Assembly (NCBI RefSeq): GCF_040954645.1
Contig: NC_092804.1
Span: 89,331,717-89,395,716 of the forward strand
Direction of reading: 5' to 3'
Length of the DNA: 64,000 bases
From: Diabrotica undecimpunctata
Taxonomy: Eukaryota > Arthropoda > Insecta > Coleoptera > Chrysomelidae
Part shown: positions 22,700 to 34,724 of the stretch, piece after piece
How the letters are laid out: every line of letters starts with the position of its first letter
Position numbering within the stretch: position 1 is the first letter of the stretch
Notes under the pieces: model-generated
What the model saw: the letters and a program-made list of their open reading frames with translations, nothing else
What the model was told of the DNA's origin: nothing
Databases searched by the model: none
Position numbers and translations under genes: made by a program

Positions 22700-23860
22700 G
22701 TGTCTGTGGTCTGTGTCGGCACATGCGCAGTGTGTCTGTCTGGTTTGAATGTCCCATATTCTACTGAGGTAGATATTGCCAGATTAGTACGATATGCTTA
22801 TCCAACAGCTCCCGAAGACATGATGGAAAAATTGGCCGTTCAAACGTTTATTGATGGTCTTCGTGATCATGGAATGCAGAGAACACTGCGATTAGCTCGT
22901 CACAAGACGCTGGTTGATGTCTTATCCGCCGCCCTCGAATACGAGTCAGCTACGCAGGCCTCTGGCGGTTACAGTAAAGTTAGGACTGTAAAAGAGGAAG
23001 GAGATGAAGACAAACTTGACCAGCTCGTTAATATGATGAAAAGTATTACATGCAAGAAAAAGAAGACCATAAAATCAAGAAACTCACCATCAGGAAAACC
23101 AGAACGAGTCAGCCTTAGGGGGGCAGCTTCGACCCGGAACTCTTTCAAAGACCCTCGTATACTAATAGCTTCTTTGAAATGTCGTGAAGATAGTCTATAT
23201 GTAGATGGAGAAATAAATGGTAGAAGACATACGTTGTTGGTGGATGAAACAGGTGAAAATGCCAACATTCATGGAGAAATCCAGGTACAATTGGGAATTG
23301 GAGCAGAAAAGTTTGTCCATACTGTTATAGTTGCTGACATCGAAGAGGATGTCATATTAGGAATGGACGTAATGAATATGCATGGATTCCAATTGGATTT
23401 TAAGAATAAGATAATCAAAGTTGGCAACGAGGAGGTATTTCTCCATCCACATAATGACAACACTGTGCAAGCAGCCATTAAAGAAGATACAGTCGTGCCT
23501 GCGAGAAGCGAAACGATCATAGTAGCGCGGCTACAGGGAATTGTGGACGAAGGGAGACCTGTTATGATGGAGCCTTGGAACCACGACGATGAGGTTGGCC
23601 GTGGAATCATAATTGGAAAGGAATTGGTGACTTCGGCTAAGGAAATTCCTGTGAGACTTATCAATGTCAACGACTACCCAGTGACCATAAAGAAAGAGAC
23701 AAAAGTAGGAATTTGTGTACCTGTGACATCCATAATCCGTCAGGCGACAACATCTGATAATTCCAACGACAAATTCGACCAAATAGTTGCAGTTGCTGGA
23801 CAGTCTCTGAATCAGATTGAGAAAAGGAAATTAAGGGAATTATCAGTAGCAGTATCGTGA
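22700..23860 (+). pseudogene. Ty3/gypsy Gag C-terminus fused to remnant protease
   Basis: Structural protein and protease part of an LTR element. The Gag capsid C-terminal pattern RLVRYAYPTAPEDMMEKLAVQ...FIDGLRD...LAALEYES-like lies at residues 28-85, followed by a charged region. No CCHC knuckle is seen, only one Cys before a Lys run. The protease segment begins at LYVDGEINGRRHTLLVD, and the catalytic Asp-Thr-Gly with the flap is missing: the frame jumps to ETGENANIHGEIQV and continues to VILGMDVMNMHG. An internal deletion with the frame kept is the simplest reading. The downstream linker then meets a stop at 23858-23860. The N-terminus of Gag and the 5' LTR are absent. Confidence 0.8.
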
Positions 23861-23889
23861 TATTTTCGTACCGAAAGGAGGAAAGACGG

Positions 23890-26800
23890 GAAGAACTACC
23901 GTTGTTAAGCATAAAATTGATACTGGTAATGCTAAGCCAATTCGTCAAACAGCTCGACGATTACCACAGGCGAAAAGAGAGGAAGCTGAAACGATTGTTC
24001 AGGAAATGAAGATAAGACGGGGTGATAGAACCTTCTACGAGCCCATGGGTCTCCCCGGTGGTCCTGGTTAAGAAGAAAGATGGAACGACTTGGTTCTGTG
24101 TGGATTACCGTTTGCTGAACAACGTTACCAAGAAAGATAGTTATCCCCTGCCTCGGATCGATGACACATTGGCTGGAAGTAAATTGTTTTCTACTTTGGA
24201 TTTGAAGTCTGGATACTGGCAGGTAGAAATGGACCCAGTAGATAAAGAAAAGACAGCCTCCACCCCAGGATCTGGATTGTGGCAATTCAACGTTATGCCA
24301 TTTGGACTCTGTAATGCTCCTGCAACATTTGAGAGGCTTATGGAAAATGTGTTGAGAGGGTTATCTTGGAAAACATGCCTGGTTTATTTAGATGACATAA
24401 TCGTCTTGGGGGAGACATTCGAAGAACATTTGAAGAATTTAGAAAACGTTTTTAATCGACTTAAAGCTGCCCAATTGATGTTAAACCCCAAGAAGTGCCA
24501 GCTATTTCAAGGTAAAGTCAATTATCTGGGTCATATAGTCAGTAAAGAAGGAGTGGCCGTGGATAAGGGAAAAATCGATTCCATCAAGGAATGGCCAAAA
24601 CCAACTGACAAACATCAAGTGAGAAGTCTGAGGTTTATTAAGAAGTTTGCAGATATCGCTAAACCATTAACGCGACTTACAGATGAAGCAAGAGAATACC
24701 GCTGCCAAAATGCCTTTGAGACCTTAAAAAAGCATTTAAAAAAGCAAGGAGAGTTCATCTTAGATACGGATGCAAGTAATGTGGGAATTGGAGGAGTGCT
24801 GTCTCAGATTCAATGAGGACAGGAACGAGTCCTCGGATATTTTAGTAAAGTTCTTTCAAAACCTGAGCTGAATTATTGCGTCACGAGAAGAGAACTTCTA
24901 GCAGTAGTTAAATCAGTAGAGCACTTCTATCAATACCTCTATGACAGAAAGTTTCTAATCCGAACCGACCATGCCGCCCTTAAGTGGTTGATGCAGTTTA
25001 AGAATCCAGAGGGTCAGATAGCCAGGTGGATCGAACGACTCCAAGAATACGATTTTAAGATTGAGCACCGGGCCGGAGTTAGCCACAGAAAGGCTGATTC
25101 TCTTTCCAGAAGGCCATGCCCATCAGAGTCTTCCCACTGCAATAAAACGGAATCCAAGGAAGCAGCAGTGCTAAGAACGACGATGGTCAACGACGACTGG
25201 ACGCCTACTAGGATAAGGGAAGAACAAGAGAGAGATCCAGTTATACAGAAAATCCGAAAATGGAAAGAGGAAAACCGTCGACCACCTTGGCAAGAAATAT
25301 CAAACCTATGCTCAGTAGTTAAGACGTATTGGGCCCAGTGGGACTCATTTATCATCGAAGATGGCTTGGTCAAACGAGTCCTGGAAAATGATGACGGTTC
25401 AGAGAAGAGAAGACAGTTGGTGATCCCAAAGAGCAGAATAGCCGAAGTACTTCGTCAGTTACACGACAGTCCATCAGGAGGGCATTTTGGTGTAAAGAAA
25501 ACCCTTCAGCGAATTCGGGAACGGTTTTATTGGATGAACAGTTCGGACGACGTAAAAGACTGGTGTAAGAAATGTACTATTTGTGCTACGAGTAACGGGC
25601 CTTACCGAAAAAGGAGAGCTCCTATGAGACAATATAATGTTGGAAGCCCGTTTGAAAGAATAGCTTTGGACATCGCTGGGCCATTTCCAGAAAGTGAAAA
25701 TGGAGGCAAGTACATGCTGGTAGTAATGGATTACTTCACTAAGTGGGTCGAGATTTACGCACTTCCAGACCAGAAGGCCGCCACCGTTGCAGATAAGTTG
25801 ATCAAAGAATATATCAGCCGATTTGGAGTACCTTTGGAGATCCATAGTGATCAAGGCAGGAACTTCGAAAGCGATCTATTCCAAGGAATATGTGATAGAC
25901 TAGGCATGAAGAAAACAAGAACTACAGCATATCATCCGCAATCTGATGGTATGGTAAAACGGATGAATAGGACAGTCGGCAAGTATTTGACAAAGATGGT
26001 GTCCGATCATCAGCGAGACTGGGACCAATACCTTCCGTTCTTCACAATGGCCTACAGATCTGCTGTTAACGAATCAACAGGTCAGACACCAGCCAGAGTC
26101 CTATTCGGACGCGAAATGCGACTACCTTGTGATCTAGAATTTGGGTGTCGACCTGGAGAAGATGTAGCAGGTGAAGATTATGTGACCGAATTACGAAGAA
26201 GAATGGACGATGTACATGAGTTGGTCCGTTCCCACCTTCAGATCGCTAGCGACCGAATGAAGAAATGGTACGATACACAAGCCGAAAAGGGTTGCTTTAA
26301 GAAGAACGACAAGGTCTGGCTCTATAATCCCAAGAAGCGAAAAGGTTGTTCTCCCAAATTGCAGCAGTTTTGGGAAGGCCCATACCTAATTATGGAGAAG
26401 ATCAACGATGTCATCTATCGAATAAGCAAGATTCCGAGGGGAAAGCCGATGATAGTACACCATAACCGGCTGGCCTCTTTCGAAGGTGACCACGACGTAG
26501 ATGAAGAAGTGGAAGTAAACCAAGTCCAAGATGTGTCTGACCTCACGTTTGAGGAATTCATGGGTGCCTATGGAGGTACCGGTAAAGCAAGACATGGTGT
26601 TACCACTGAAGAAAAGCAAGATCTACTCGCGCTCCCCGATGACTACTCGCTGGCCCTTACCATCCCGGCCAGTATCAAAGACGCACCAGGGTTGGCATCC
26701 GTCTTTCGAAGGAAGTTTGGTCGAGTTGCAGAACTTCAATGCCAAGTGCCAGCTCCCGGTAAAACCTTGAAACTCCAAGATGCATCACGTTGCCTTTTCT

Positions 26801-27177
26801 ACCTGGTAACAAAAGACACTGCCCGTGACCAACCTACCTACCGAGATGTATGGGAAGCCTTACTTCAATTGAGAGAGCACGTACTAGAGTCCGACGTGCA
26901 AAAGTTAGCCATGCCAAAGTTGGAGTGCCGCCAATTAGATTGGAGTGTTATCCGAAATATGGTGGAGGAGATCTTTAAAGACACCGAAGTCCAGGTGTTA
27001 GTCTGTTGCAATCCGCATAGTTACTGGTGCGGAGAGAAAACCGTCCCTTGTCATTTTTATACAACTGGAAGTTGTAAAAGAGGGTCCAGTTGCCGTTACC
27101 AGCATACAGTTCCGGTTCCAGTCCCGACAAGGTTCCAGGAGGAACCATCTTTTAAGAGGGGGGCAATGTTACGATAG
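23890..27177 (+). pseudogene. Ty3/gypsy Pol (RT, RNase H, integrase) with extra C-terminal domains
   Basis: Polyprotein of the same element. A short piece at 23890-24012 is in another frame, so a frameshift lies near 24015. From 24022 to 27177 there is one frame, interrupted only by TGA at 24814-24816. RT carries LDLKSGYWQ, MPFGLCNAPATF and the YLDD box. RNase H has DTDASNVGIGG, RRELLAVV and RTDHAALKW. The integrase HHCC finger ends CKKCTIC, and the core shows ALDIAGPF and IHSDQGRNF. The third catalytic residue, normally Glu in a GMVERMN-like motif, is Lys (AAA at 25957-25959). An integrase C-terminal domain (KNDKVWLYNP, EGPYLIMEKI) follows. Beyond it are a macrodomain and a CCCH finger (separate entry). 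The stop lies just inside the 3' LTR. Confidence 0.93.
26617..27105 (+). other. TARG1/OARD1-like macrodomain plus CCCH zinc finger in Pol
   Basis: Region of the Pol frame beyond the integrase (residues about 544-706 counted from the Met at 24988). It aligns by eye end to end with the small macrodomain of TARG1/OARD1 proteins, which bind ADP-ribose and remove it from acidic residues. Matching points are DLL-LP at the GDLF site, APGLASVFRRKFG (phosphate loop normally GAGIA), LFYLVTK with the nucleophilic Lys position kept, PTYRDV, and a final IFKDTEVQVLV strand. The loop holding the catalytic Asp (GCGLD in the family) is shortened to ECRQ, so hydrolase activity is doubtful while binding may remain. 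A CCCH finger follows at 27049-27105 (C-x7-C-x5-C-x3-H), a fold that often binds RNA. Assignment is by pattern, not by search. Confidence 0.75.
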
Positions 27178-27599
27178 ATGGTGACGTGTCGTATGACTCA
27201 GAACAGTAAACATGTTTATCACTAATATGCTTATTCATTCGAGTATTTTCTAGGTAATGCCTACCTGACAACACCCTTTGTTATAAAAACAACAGTTCGA
27301 AACTTCTGGAGACGAGTCGATGTGAAAACCAGTTTGCCGTTACCATTTTCGCCGCTCAGTCTGGTCGAGAGGATTGTCGACTTTTCGAGATAACGGCAGT
27401 TTATGTATATAAATGAAACATTTTATATGGAGGAACAGTTAATTCTGAAGATTCGCGTCGCGTTTAAATTGTACGCACGAATTATAATAAATTGTATAAT
27501 TAAGATAAATTATTTAATAAAGACTTTAATAAATTTGTTATAAATAGACCCTTTTAATAAATAAATAATAGATAAATTAGAATTATTAGAAATACTACA
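27167..27599 (+). repeat. 3' LTR of the macrodomain-bearing gypsy element
   Basis: Follows a polypurine tract (AAGAGGGGGGCAA) directly. It starts TGTTACG and, on the best reading, ends CTACA, giving 433 bp. AATAAA lies near 27519. No matching 5' LTR is present upstream, so the element is 5'-truncated. The end point is less certain than the start. Confidence 0.6.
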
Positions 27600-28405
27600 A
27601 TACCTTAGAATACATCACTGGGTATTTAGTAAAAAAATTTAAAGATAGTTTACCTGATTTAGGTATTGGTGTTGGATTCAACTAGGTCAAAAATTATAAA
27701 ATTAAATAATAAAATTGTTCAATACCTAGTGGACAAGTTCGAATGTAATTATTAGTTCGAATTTTTTCTAAATTTCCTTTGTCCGATTCTTCTCGATCGA
27801 CGATGATCGACGAAATAAAATGTTAAAGTCGTGGAGTAAAATATAGTTTTATTGACAGCTACTGAATGATTACACTCTAGTTGTTGTTGCGGTAAAAATT
27901 ATTATAGACTGCGTAACAAACTAGTCTCGAAGCTAAATTTTTTATAATCTCACTAAAATGCTACGATTTATCAATTAAGTCTCTCTACATAGAACAAAAA
28001 CCTTTGACTTTTGAAAGCAAGCAAATATAATTTGAACCGACGAAATGATTGCAGGCATTTCCTTAATGTTATTAGGCAATAGTTTGCATGAAGTTCAACA
28101 AACTGTAATTAAGCTACTAATCGATATGTTTCACAATTATACACGGTGAAACTATCCAAATTCAGGAAATTAAGATTAATGTGAAATTACAAATTAATGG
28201 ACTAATTTGTGGTTGAACATATTGGCCACTCTATAAGAACCAGATGTCCAATAGAAATATCTAAATACATAAAATATAAAATAATATTAATAGTTTAAAA
28301 TAATCACAACACTTAACACTGTGTAACACCATAACACTAATTTACTCGGTTTTTGAATTAATATCTCACCCGAGTAGTGCTAGATATAACTTGAATATTT
28401 AGAAT
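27600..28405. other. No recognised gene; may include a retroelement end
   Basis: AT-rich. It lies downstream (minus sense) of the envelope-like fragment and could hold its LTR, but no clear LTR boundary was found. Confidence 0.4.
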
Positions 28406-29415
28406 TTATGATTCAGTTATACTATCTAATTCAAATCCAAGTTTATTATGTGAAACTGATCTAGGTGGAACTGTCCCGAAAATTCTACGTAAATTTGGTT
28501 GTGATATCGTATATCTTCGAGGCGCTGGATCAGGTTGGATGTAGGAACTTTGATTCCTTTGTTTTTTGGGTCCCTTGGCATTCCGAAGATATCCAGCTAT
28601 CTTCCAGATAATGACAAACAACATAACAATGAATATAGTCACTAGTCCTATGGTTAAATGAGGAATCCACTGATGGTTGGCAATGGTTTTTTACGTGTGT
28701 TCGAATATGTCTTGGTTCAACTGCTTAAGTACTATATCTGGCAACACACCTCCCCGAATGTCTGTATTATGTCGGGGAATGTTGATCAGGTTTATTATTT
28801 TCCTCTGCATAAGCTCTTCAATGGGACTGACGGGAGTCTTTGGGTAACTTCCAATTGCTGTTTCCAATCCATTACTGGATGTGAGTAATGTTATGTTGTA
28901 GCATGCAGAAAATTCCTATCTTATATTCAAATAATAAAATTTTCTAGTACGCTCCTGCTTAGTATAAAATATTGCCGAGTCTTTGTTTTTATTTTCTAAA
29001 TTCCGGTTACCGCTGGAAGTTAAAATAGGTCGTATATTGCATCTTAGTTCTACAATTCCAAAATCAAACTGGAAGTGATTCATGGTTATTTTACGATAAT
29101 TTTAAGCGTCTAACCAGAATTATAGCTTGTTCCGTGGTATAGACAGGTTAAGGTGACACGCGAGGGGGAAGTCCCGGTACATGAGAGATCGATCGAAGGT
29201 CGAATGGTAGGTTGAAAGATTTGGTCAACGGTGACGCTCGTGGTTATGTAGTGACCAGAAGCCGGCAAAATGTGTTGAAAATAGTGGAATTTTACTCTAT
29301 GTAATATGTCAAATTTGGAAGAGTAATCAGTATTCCAGGGTGTGTACAATGTGCCAGTTTCAACTTCAGACGATGTTCTAAGCAGCAGTCTCAGAGCATC
29401 TTTCCCAGTCTATAT
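28406..29415 (-). pseudogene. Envelope-like glycoprotein fragment
   Basis: Minus-strand remains of a membrane glycoprotein, probably the env of an LTR element or an endogenised virus; the class is not certain. An ectodomain part at 29415-29110 has paired Cys (CTG near 29174, CLYHGTSYNSG near 29125). A middle part is shifted in frame. A C-terminal part at 28860-28406 has one membrane segment (TIGLVTIFIVMLFVIIW) and a basic, Pro-rich cytoplasmic tail of about 55 residues. Stops and frameshifts separate the pieces. No signal peptide or furin site is visible. It differs from the env at 44444. Confidence 0.5.
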
Positions 29416-29454
29416 GAGGGTGGATTGATATAAAACTAGTCTTTGATAGAAAAA

Positions 29455-30232
29455 ACAAGTTTTTTGGAATTAAATCGATTTATTTCTCAACATAATCCCC
29501 TTTTAGCTCGATACACTTAGTAAGACGATGTTCCAATTTTTTTATCCCATCGAATAGTACGTTTGCTCGAGCTCTTTAAAATAGCCGAAGTTTCAGCGAC
29601 GACTTCATCATTTGTTGCGAAACTGCGTCCTCCGAGCCATTTTTTTAGGTTTGGAAACAGGAAAAAATCGCTTGCGGCAAGACCTGGGGAATACGGTGGG
29701 TTGGAATTGGTTCAACCAATTCATAGCCCAATTCGTGTAATTTTGCCATGGCGACGGCCGATCGGTGAGCCGGTTCATTGTCTTGGTGAAAGAGCACTTT
29801 TTTGCGTTCCAAATTGGGGCGTTTTCGACGCAATTCGGCATCGAATCGATCCAATAATGCTGCGTAGTACTCACCATTGATTGTTTTTCCTTTTTCCAAG
29901 TAGTAGATGTGGATGATGCCCTTCGCATCCCAGAAAATAGTCCATCACTTTGCCGGCTGAATGTGCACTCTTTACCTTCTCCGGCGGCCTTTCGCCGCGT
30001 TTGCGCCACTGTTTTGACTGTTCTTTGGTTTCCGGTGTGTAATAATGCACCCAGGTTTCAACAACGGTGATAAATCGGCGAAAAAAATGCTTCGGATCGC
30101 GTACACATAATTCACCATCATTTGGTCATGAAAAAGCTATCCTCGCGATGGGTGCCGCGTTTGCTGACAATCGATCAAATGCAAAAACGTGTGTCCACTT
30201 CGGAGACGCTTGTGGCGATGATGCGGTACTGT
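29455..30232 (-). pseudogene. Mariner transposase, decayed
   Basis: Mariner-family (DD34D) transposase relic. Clear parts are HYYTPETKEQSKQW near 30040, EKGKTINGEYYAALLDRFDAE at 29899-29840, and the second Asp box LFHQDNEPAH (usually QDNAPAH). C-terminal pieces run to about 29455. The frame shifts near 29900-29930 and again near 29650. The N-terminal helix-turn-helix is missing or eroded. Confidence 0.85.
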
Positions 30233-30842
30233 ACCACATCACTTCCTTTTATTTTCTACCTTAATCAATTTCATACTACTTATGATGTCATAGATTATCA
30301 CTTATTTAATAACTAACTTGTTTTTTTCAATAATAGAGATTTGCAGATTTAAGACAATAAATATTATCATTTAAATAAATTTAATTCTAACTAAATGTTT
30401 TCATTAATAAGATATTGGGTATTAGGTTATTACAAAAATTTTTATAATTTTAAAAATTACATTAGTCTCTGAACATACCCATACCCACAGCCACCTAAAG
30501 CTTACAAGCCGTGAAGTGAGAAAATTGGCAACGTTGGAGGTAGTCCGATAGTGGTCCGATAGCCCTGTGTTTACTTGGAGAGATTATGCTAATTTTGTTT
30601 GTATTTCTTGTTTTATTGGTGAATTATTCGATTAAAAAAAAGGTATGTATTTTTTACGTATATTGTAATAATTGTATGAAGCATTAAATAATTAGAGATA
30701 TATTATTCAGACAAATAATACGTACAAACTGTTAAATTCACAAATTCAGACACTGCTTTAGTAATTACAAACCCCAAGTCGATGTTAATTTATTGGTACA
30801 GGGAGTAGTAATATGATATTCTAACATATTTTTTTAATTACA

Positions 30843-32316
30843 GATGCCGAGACACTGCAGTGTACCAAATTGCAAATCAAATTATGCAACTACTTTAAAG
30901 TATGAAAAGGACCAAAGTATTATCTTTTCCCAAAAACGATCACCTTCGTACTCAGTGGGTTAGATCTATTAACCGTGAAGATTTCACAGTAACTTCTAGT
31001 TCGGTAGTATGTAAAAAACATTTTGATGCAACGGATATTATTGAAAGTGAGTCATTCATTGATAAAAATGGTACGGTTCTTCAACGAAATTTTTCAAGGA
31101 TTTTTGAAAACTAACCGTCATATTTATCTAACCCAAAACCACCAACAAGAAAAAATCTGTTACTGTTACTAACAGCAAGTAGTTCAAAATATTCTCTACC
31201 AACAATTATTTTTGCTCTTACCATATATAATCAGTCAACATCATGTTATAATATTATTCAGCAGTACTTAAATTTGCCCACTAAAAGATATTTACAAATG
31301 ATAACATCATCCTTTCATGTATCTCCTGATGATCAATTAGAAAATAATTATTTATCATATCTTGCTTCAAATCTGAATGATCGAGAAAAAGTAGTCAATT
31401 TACTTGTAGATGAAATATATGTAAATCCTGGAGTTCATTATCACTCAAAATTGGTTTTGCTGCCAACAATGATAAACAATTAGCGAAAACTATTCTAACG
31501 TTAATGATTTCATCAGCATTTACACATTTTAAAGAAGTGGTGCGTTTAGTACCTGTATGTAATATTGCTGGTAATGAACTCAAAGACATAGTTCTTGAAT
31601 CAATTCAGTATATTCAGGACTGTGGATTTAAAGTATTGTGTGTGATTACCGACAACAATCGTTTAAATCAAAACATGTTTGGTCAGTTATCTCCAAATTT
31701 TTCCATATCTAATCCTAAGTTTAATAATGAGAATATTTATTTATTATATGATTTTGTACATATTTTTAAAAATATTAGGAATAATTGGCTTAATAAGAAA
31801 GACCCAGAAAAAACCTTTATTTTTCCAGATTTTAATAATCATTCAGTTCTTCGAAAGGCATTTTTTAAGGACTTACAAACATTGTACCAAATTGAGATAA
31901 ACTTTTTAACCAAAAGAGCATATAAACTAAATCATAAATCTATTTATCCAAATAATTTTGAAAGACAAAAAGTGTCTTTGGTAGAAAATATTTTTCATTA
32001 AAGTACAATAGCTGCTTTACAGTCATGTAGTATTTATACAGACAGAGACTCATTTTTAGAAATTATTAGAAGTTGGTGGAACATAATTAATGTAAAAACT
32101 AAATTTAAAGGACAGGCAAAAAGGAATGATTTGGCTACCCCAATTGTTTCATATAATGATTTCAAAGTAGTTTTTTTAAAAAAATTTGTGATGTGGCTTG
32201 ATTCTTGGCATCAAATTTCTGAAGGCTCTTCACTTACAAATGATACATACCTTGCTCTTAAAAACAGCACATCAATTTTGATCAAAGTAATAGAGTATTC
32301 ATTTAATCATTTATAA
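30843..32316 (+). pseudogene. P-element-like transposase with THAP domain
   Basis: DNA transposon transposase related to the P element/THAP9 group. The start ATG at 30843 follows an acceptor-like TTTTTTAATTACAG, with a donor-like GGTATGT at 30640, which suggests an intron in the leader. A THAP finger (Cys-x4-Cys at MPRHCSVPNC, a Trp in QWVRS, then CKKHF) spans 30843-31040 and is split by a frameshift near 30900. The RNase H-like core has VNLLVDEIYV (first Asp), VLCVITDNNRLN (second Asp) and LLYDFVHIFKNIRNNWL. The insertion domain and LTNDTYLALKNS follow. The C-terminus after 32316 is absent. Several stops and frameshifts (31112, 31481, 31999) make it inactive. Confidence 0.82.
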
Positions 32317-32539
32317 GTTTGTGATAACGGTCACAACTCATATATAGATAATAAGAAAATAAACAGTTAAAATAAGTGTAAAAAATTTCAACTACATACA
32401 TCAGCGCCATTGTTCAAGTGATGAGTTTATCACAGATATCAAAGGTCACATTTTAATTCAAGGTTTTATTTACGTATTTTTAATATTAAAAAAGTAGGAA
32501 AATACATGTTTATGCCTTTATTTTTTATAATCTATTCTA

Positions 32540-32960
32540 TCTTCTTTCTAGAGTACAGTCTTTTTTGAACGACTGTGTTCTTTTTTCAATTGGGCACTTG
32601 TCCAATGCTATGACAAACACTGTGTCCTCTGCTATTCTACATTAATATGATTGATTCATTATTTTCTCTTTCTTGCAGCTATTTTAATGTTATTTATCCT
32701 GTGAATATTCTGTATATTTTTATTTCTTCTATGTATTGAAACTTAAATTTTGGTTATTATTAAGATTCTCTTAACGTGTTTATTAATTGTCTTGTTTCTG
32801 CGGTACAAATATATGTGTATCATGATAGGTTGTAATGCATATTTCATTTATTGTAATTAAAGTACTCTTTGCTTTTGCCAATTGCTTTCTCACTTCCCCA
32901 GCGATAGGTCTTTTTTTTCCTCATCAACAACCTCATCCTCGCTCGATACAGCTTTCTAAG
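32540..32960 (-). repeat. Worn LINE tail, inverted copy
   Basis: Reverse-complement match to 17840-18350 (shares ACAACCTATCATGATACA and GTACCGCAGAAACAAGAC). Minus-sense text includes DEEKR- and VRKQLAKSKEYFNY-like pieces of a LINE C-terminus. Confidence 0.6.
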
Positions 32961-33150
32961 ATATTTAGATTTCACTAAATATTCTATCATTTGGTTTTTA
33001 TCTCAAATTTGCCCCTATGATGAAATTTTTATAATATTTTATATCTGATGCTTTCATATTAAACTGGAATAAAATACTTGGTAGATAATCTTTATTCGTT
33101 TTGAGTACACTTTTTTTTAGAACCTAGTACATAAAATAATAAATATTTAG

Positions 33151-34724
33151 CTGTTCAGTTTTTTCCAAGTATGTAAAACATAAACAGACTTACATATTAG
33201 ATTATACATTTAATAAGAATGTCTAATATCTAAATTTAAGATTTTATATCTCAAAATATGTGATAGCAAATTGCTATATAAAAGTACGAGGCAATATTCT
33301 CAAGCTGTGAGCTTTGCTACTCTATTGCTTTTATGGACGTCTCCTCTATTTCTATTCACAATTCTTTAATTTTTTTAACGCATAAGCGATTTTTAATTTG
33401 TTGTCAATATTTTTCAGGTGTGTTTTAATGAAATTGACATTAATTTGATAGTTTCCATTTTATTAGTACTGATGGTATATGACTAGGATCTGTTGGTACT
33501 ATATATCAATTTCAACATGTGGAAGTGAGAGCACTTTCCTTTTAGTAATTCCAGTGTCAATTATGACGAAACCAGAAATAACCCATAATATTCTCCCCGT
33601 GATCTTAGTACATATTTCCGGGTATCCAATATTTCAATCAACGGTATTTCAGAGTGATTTTTATTAATTTTTATATATATTTGCAAAATGGAGAAGAAAG
33701 TTCAGTACAGGCGGTTAAACAGCTGATCTGTCAATTTAGAAGTAAGAGCAAGTACCAACTTTCTGAAAAGTATACCCATACACAAAAGTGATGATAAAAT
33801 GAACTGCACAAACTGTAGCGGTAAAAGCTATATATAAGCTATATATTAATAATTAGGATATACAGTATTTTTTCTAATACACCTGGAACGATTGAGTGAA
33901 TAGGTGAACTATCAAATAGGAGACCATTAGTGTGGAATTAGAACAACTTAATAAATCGTTGATCAATTATTCACTATTAGGCAGTTAATGAGAAATGTTG
34001 GGAATACAGAAAAAACATTAAACTAGTTATTTATAGATTTTAAACAAACACATGATATAATCATAAGAATAAAACTATAGAATACTATGGCAGAACAAGG
34101 CTTACCTAAGAAATTAATTAATTTAACAAGGAGTAATCTACAAGTAAAATATGATTTCACAGAAAACTGGACAAAGTGCTTTAACAAAGGTGAACGAATT
34201 AGCGTAGGTAACAGCTGTTTTGAAACCTAAATATTATGAGACCAATTGGGGATATTATATTACATAAACTAAACCGCTTGTCTACAAAAATTATCAGGAA
34301 AATGTGATACGACAGAAAAGACTAATGACTTTACAACTAATTGCCATATAAATATCACTTTACGCAAATAAGATGATTTTGTATAATATAAGACAATTCA
34401 TATATTATAAATTATACCTATATAGATACAAATAGTAAAATAAAATTACAACTATTATACACTATAGTAAATACTTATTTAGATAAACGTAAAATATTCC
34501 ACTAAACGTTAACAATAAATGTTATAAATAAGGGTGCTTTTCAATTCGCGGAAAAAGATTTAATAGAGTTCAGCACACAAGATAAATTCGTAACAAAATT
34601 CATATACCAGTAAACGGTACTCGATACAGCAGCAAAGTAATTTTGGCAACAAATATGTAGGTTGTACTTTACCCCATTGGAATCATAGCACCCGCTATGG
34701 AAAATGGTGTCTTCTTTGACATAC
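33151..34724 (+). repeat. Worn LINE, copy 2
   Basis: Parallel to 14018-16205, in the same orientation. It carries the RT relic KQTYDIIIR...ELG-PKKLINL-like at 34030-34128 and the closing block ...GTCTTCTTTGACATAC at 34706-34724. There the composite LINE begins (in plus coordinates). Confidence 0.65.

Noticed and set aside
22969..24285. Long minus-strand frames opposite the gypsy gag and pol
   Set aside because: They are antisense shadows of a clearly coding plus strand.
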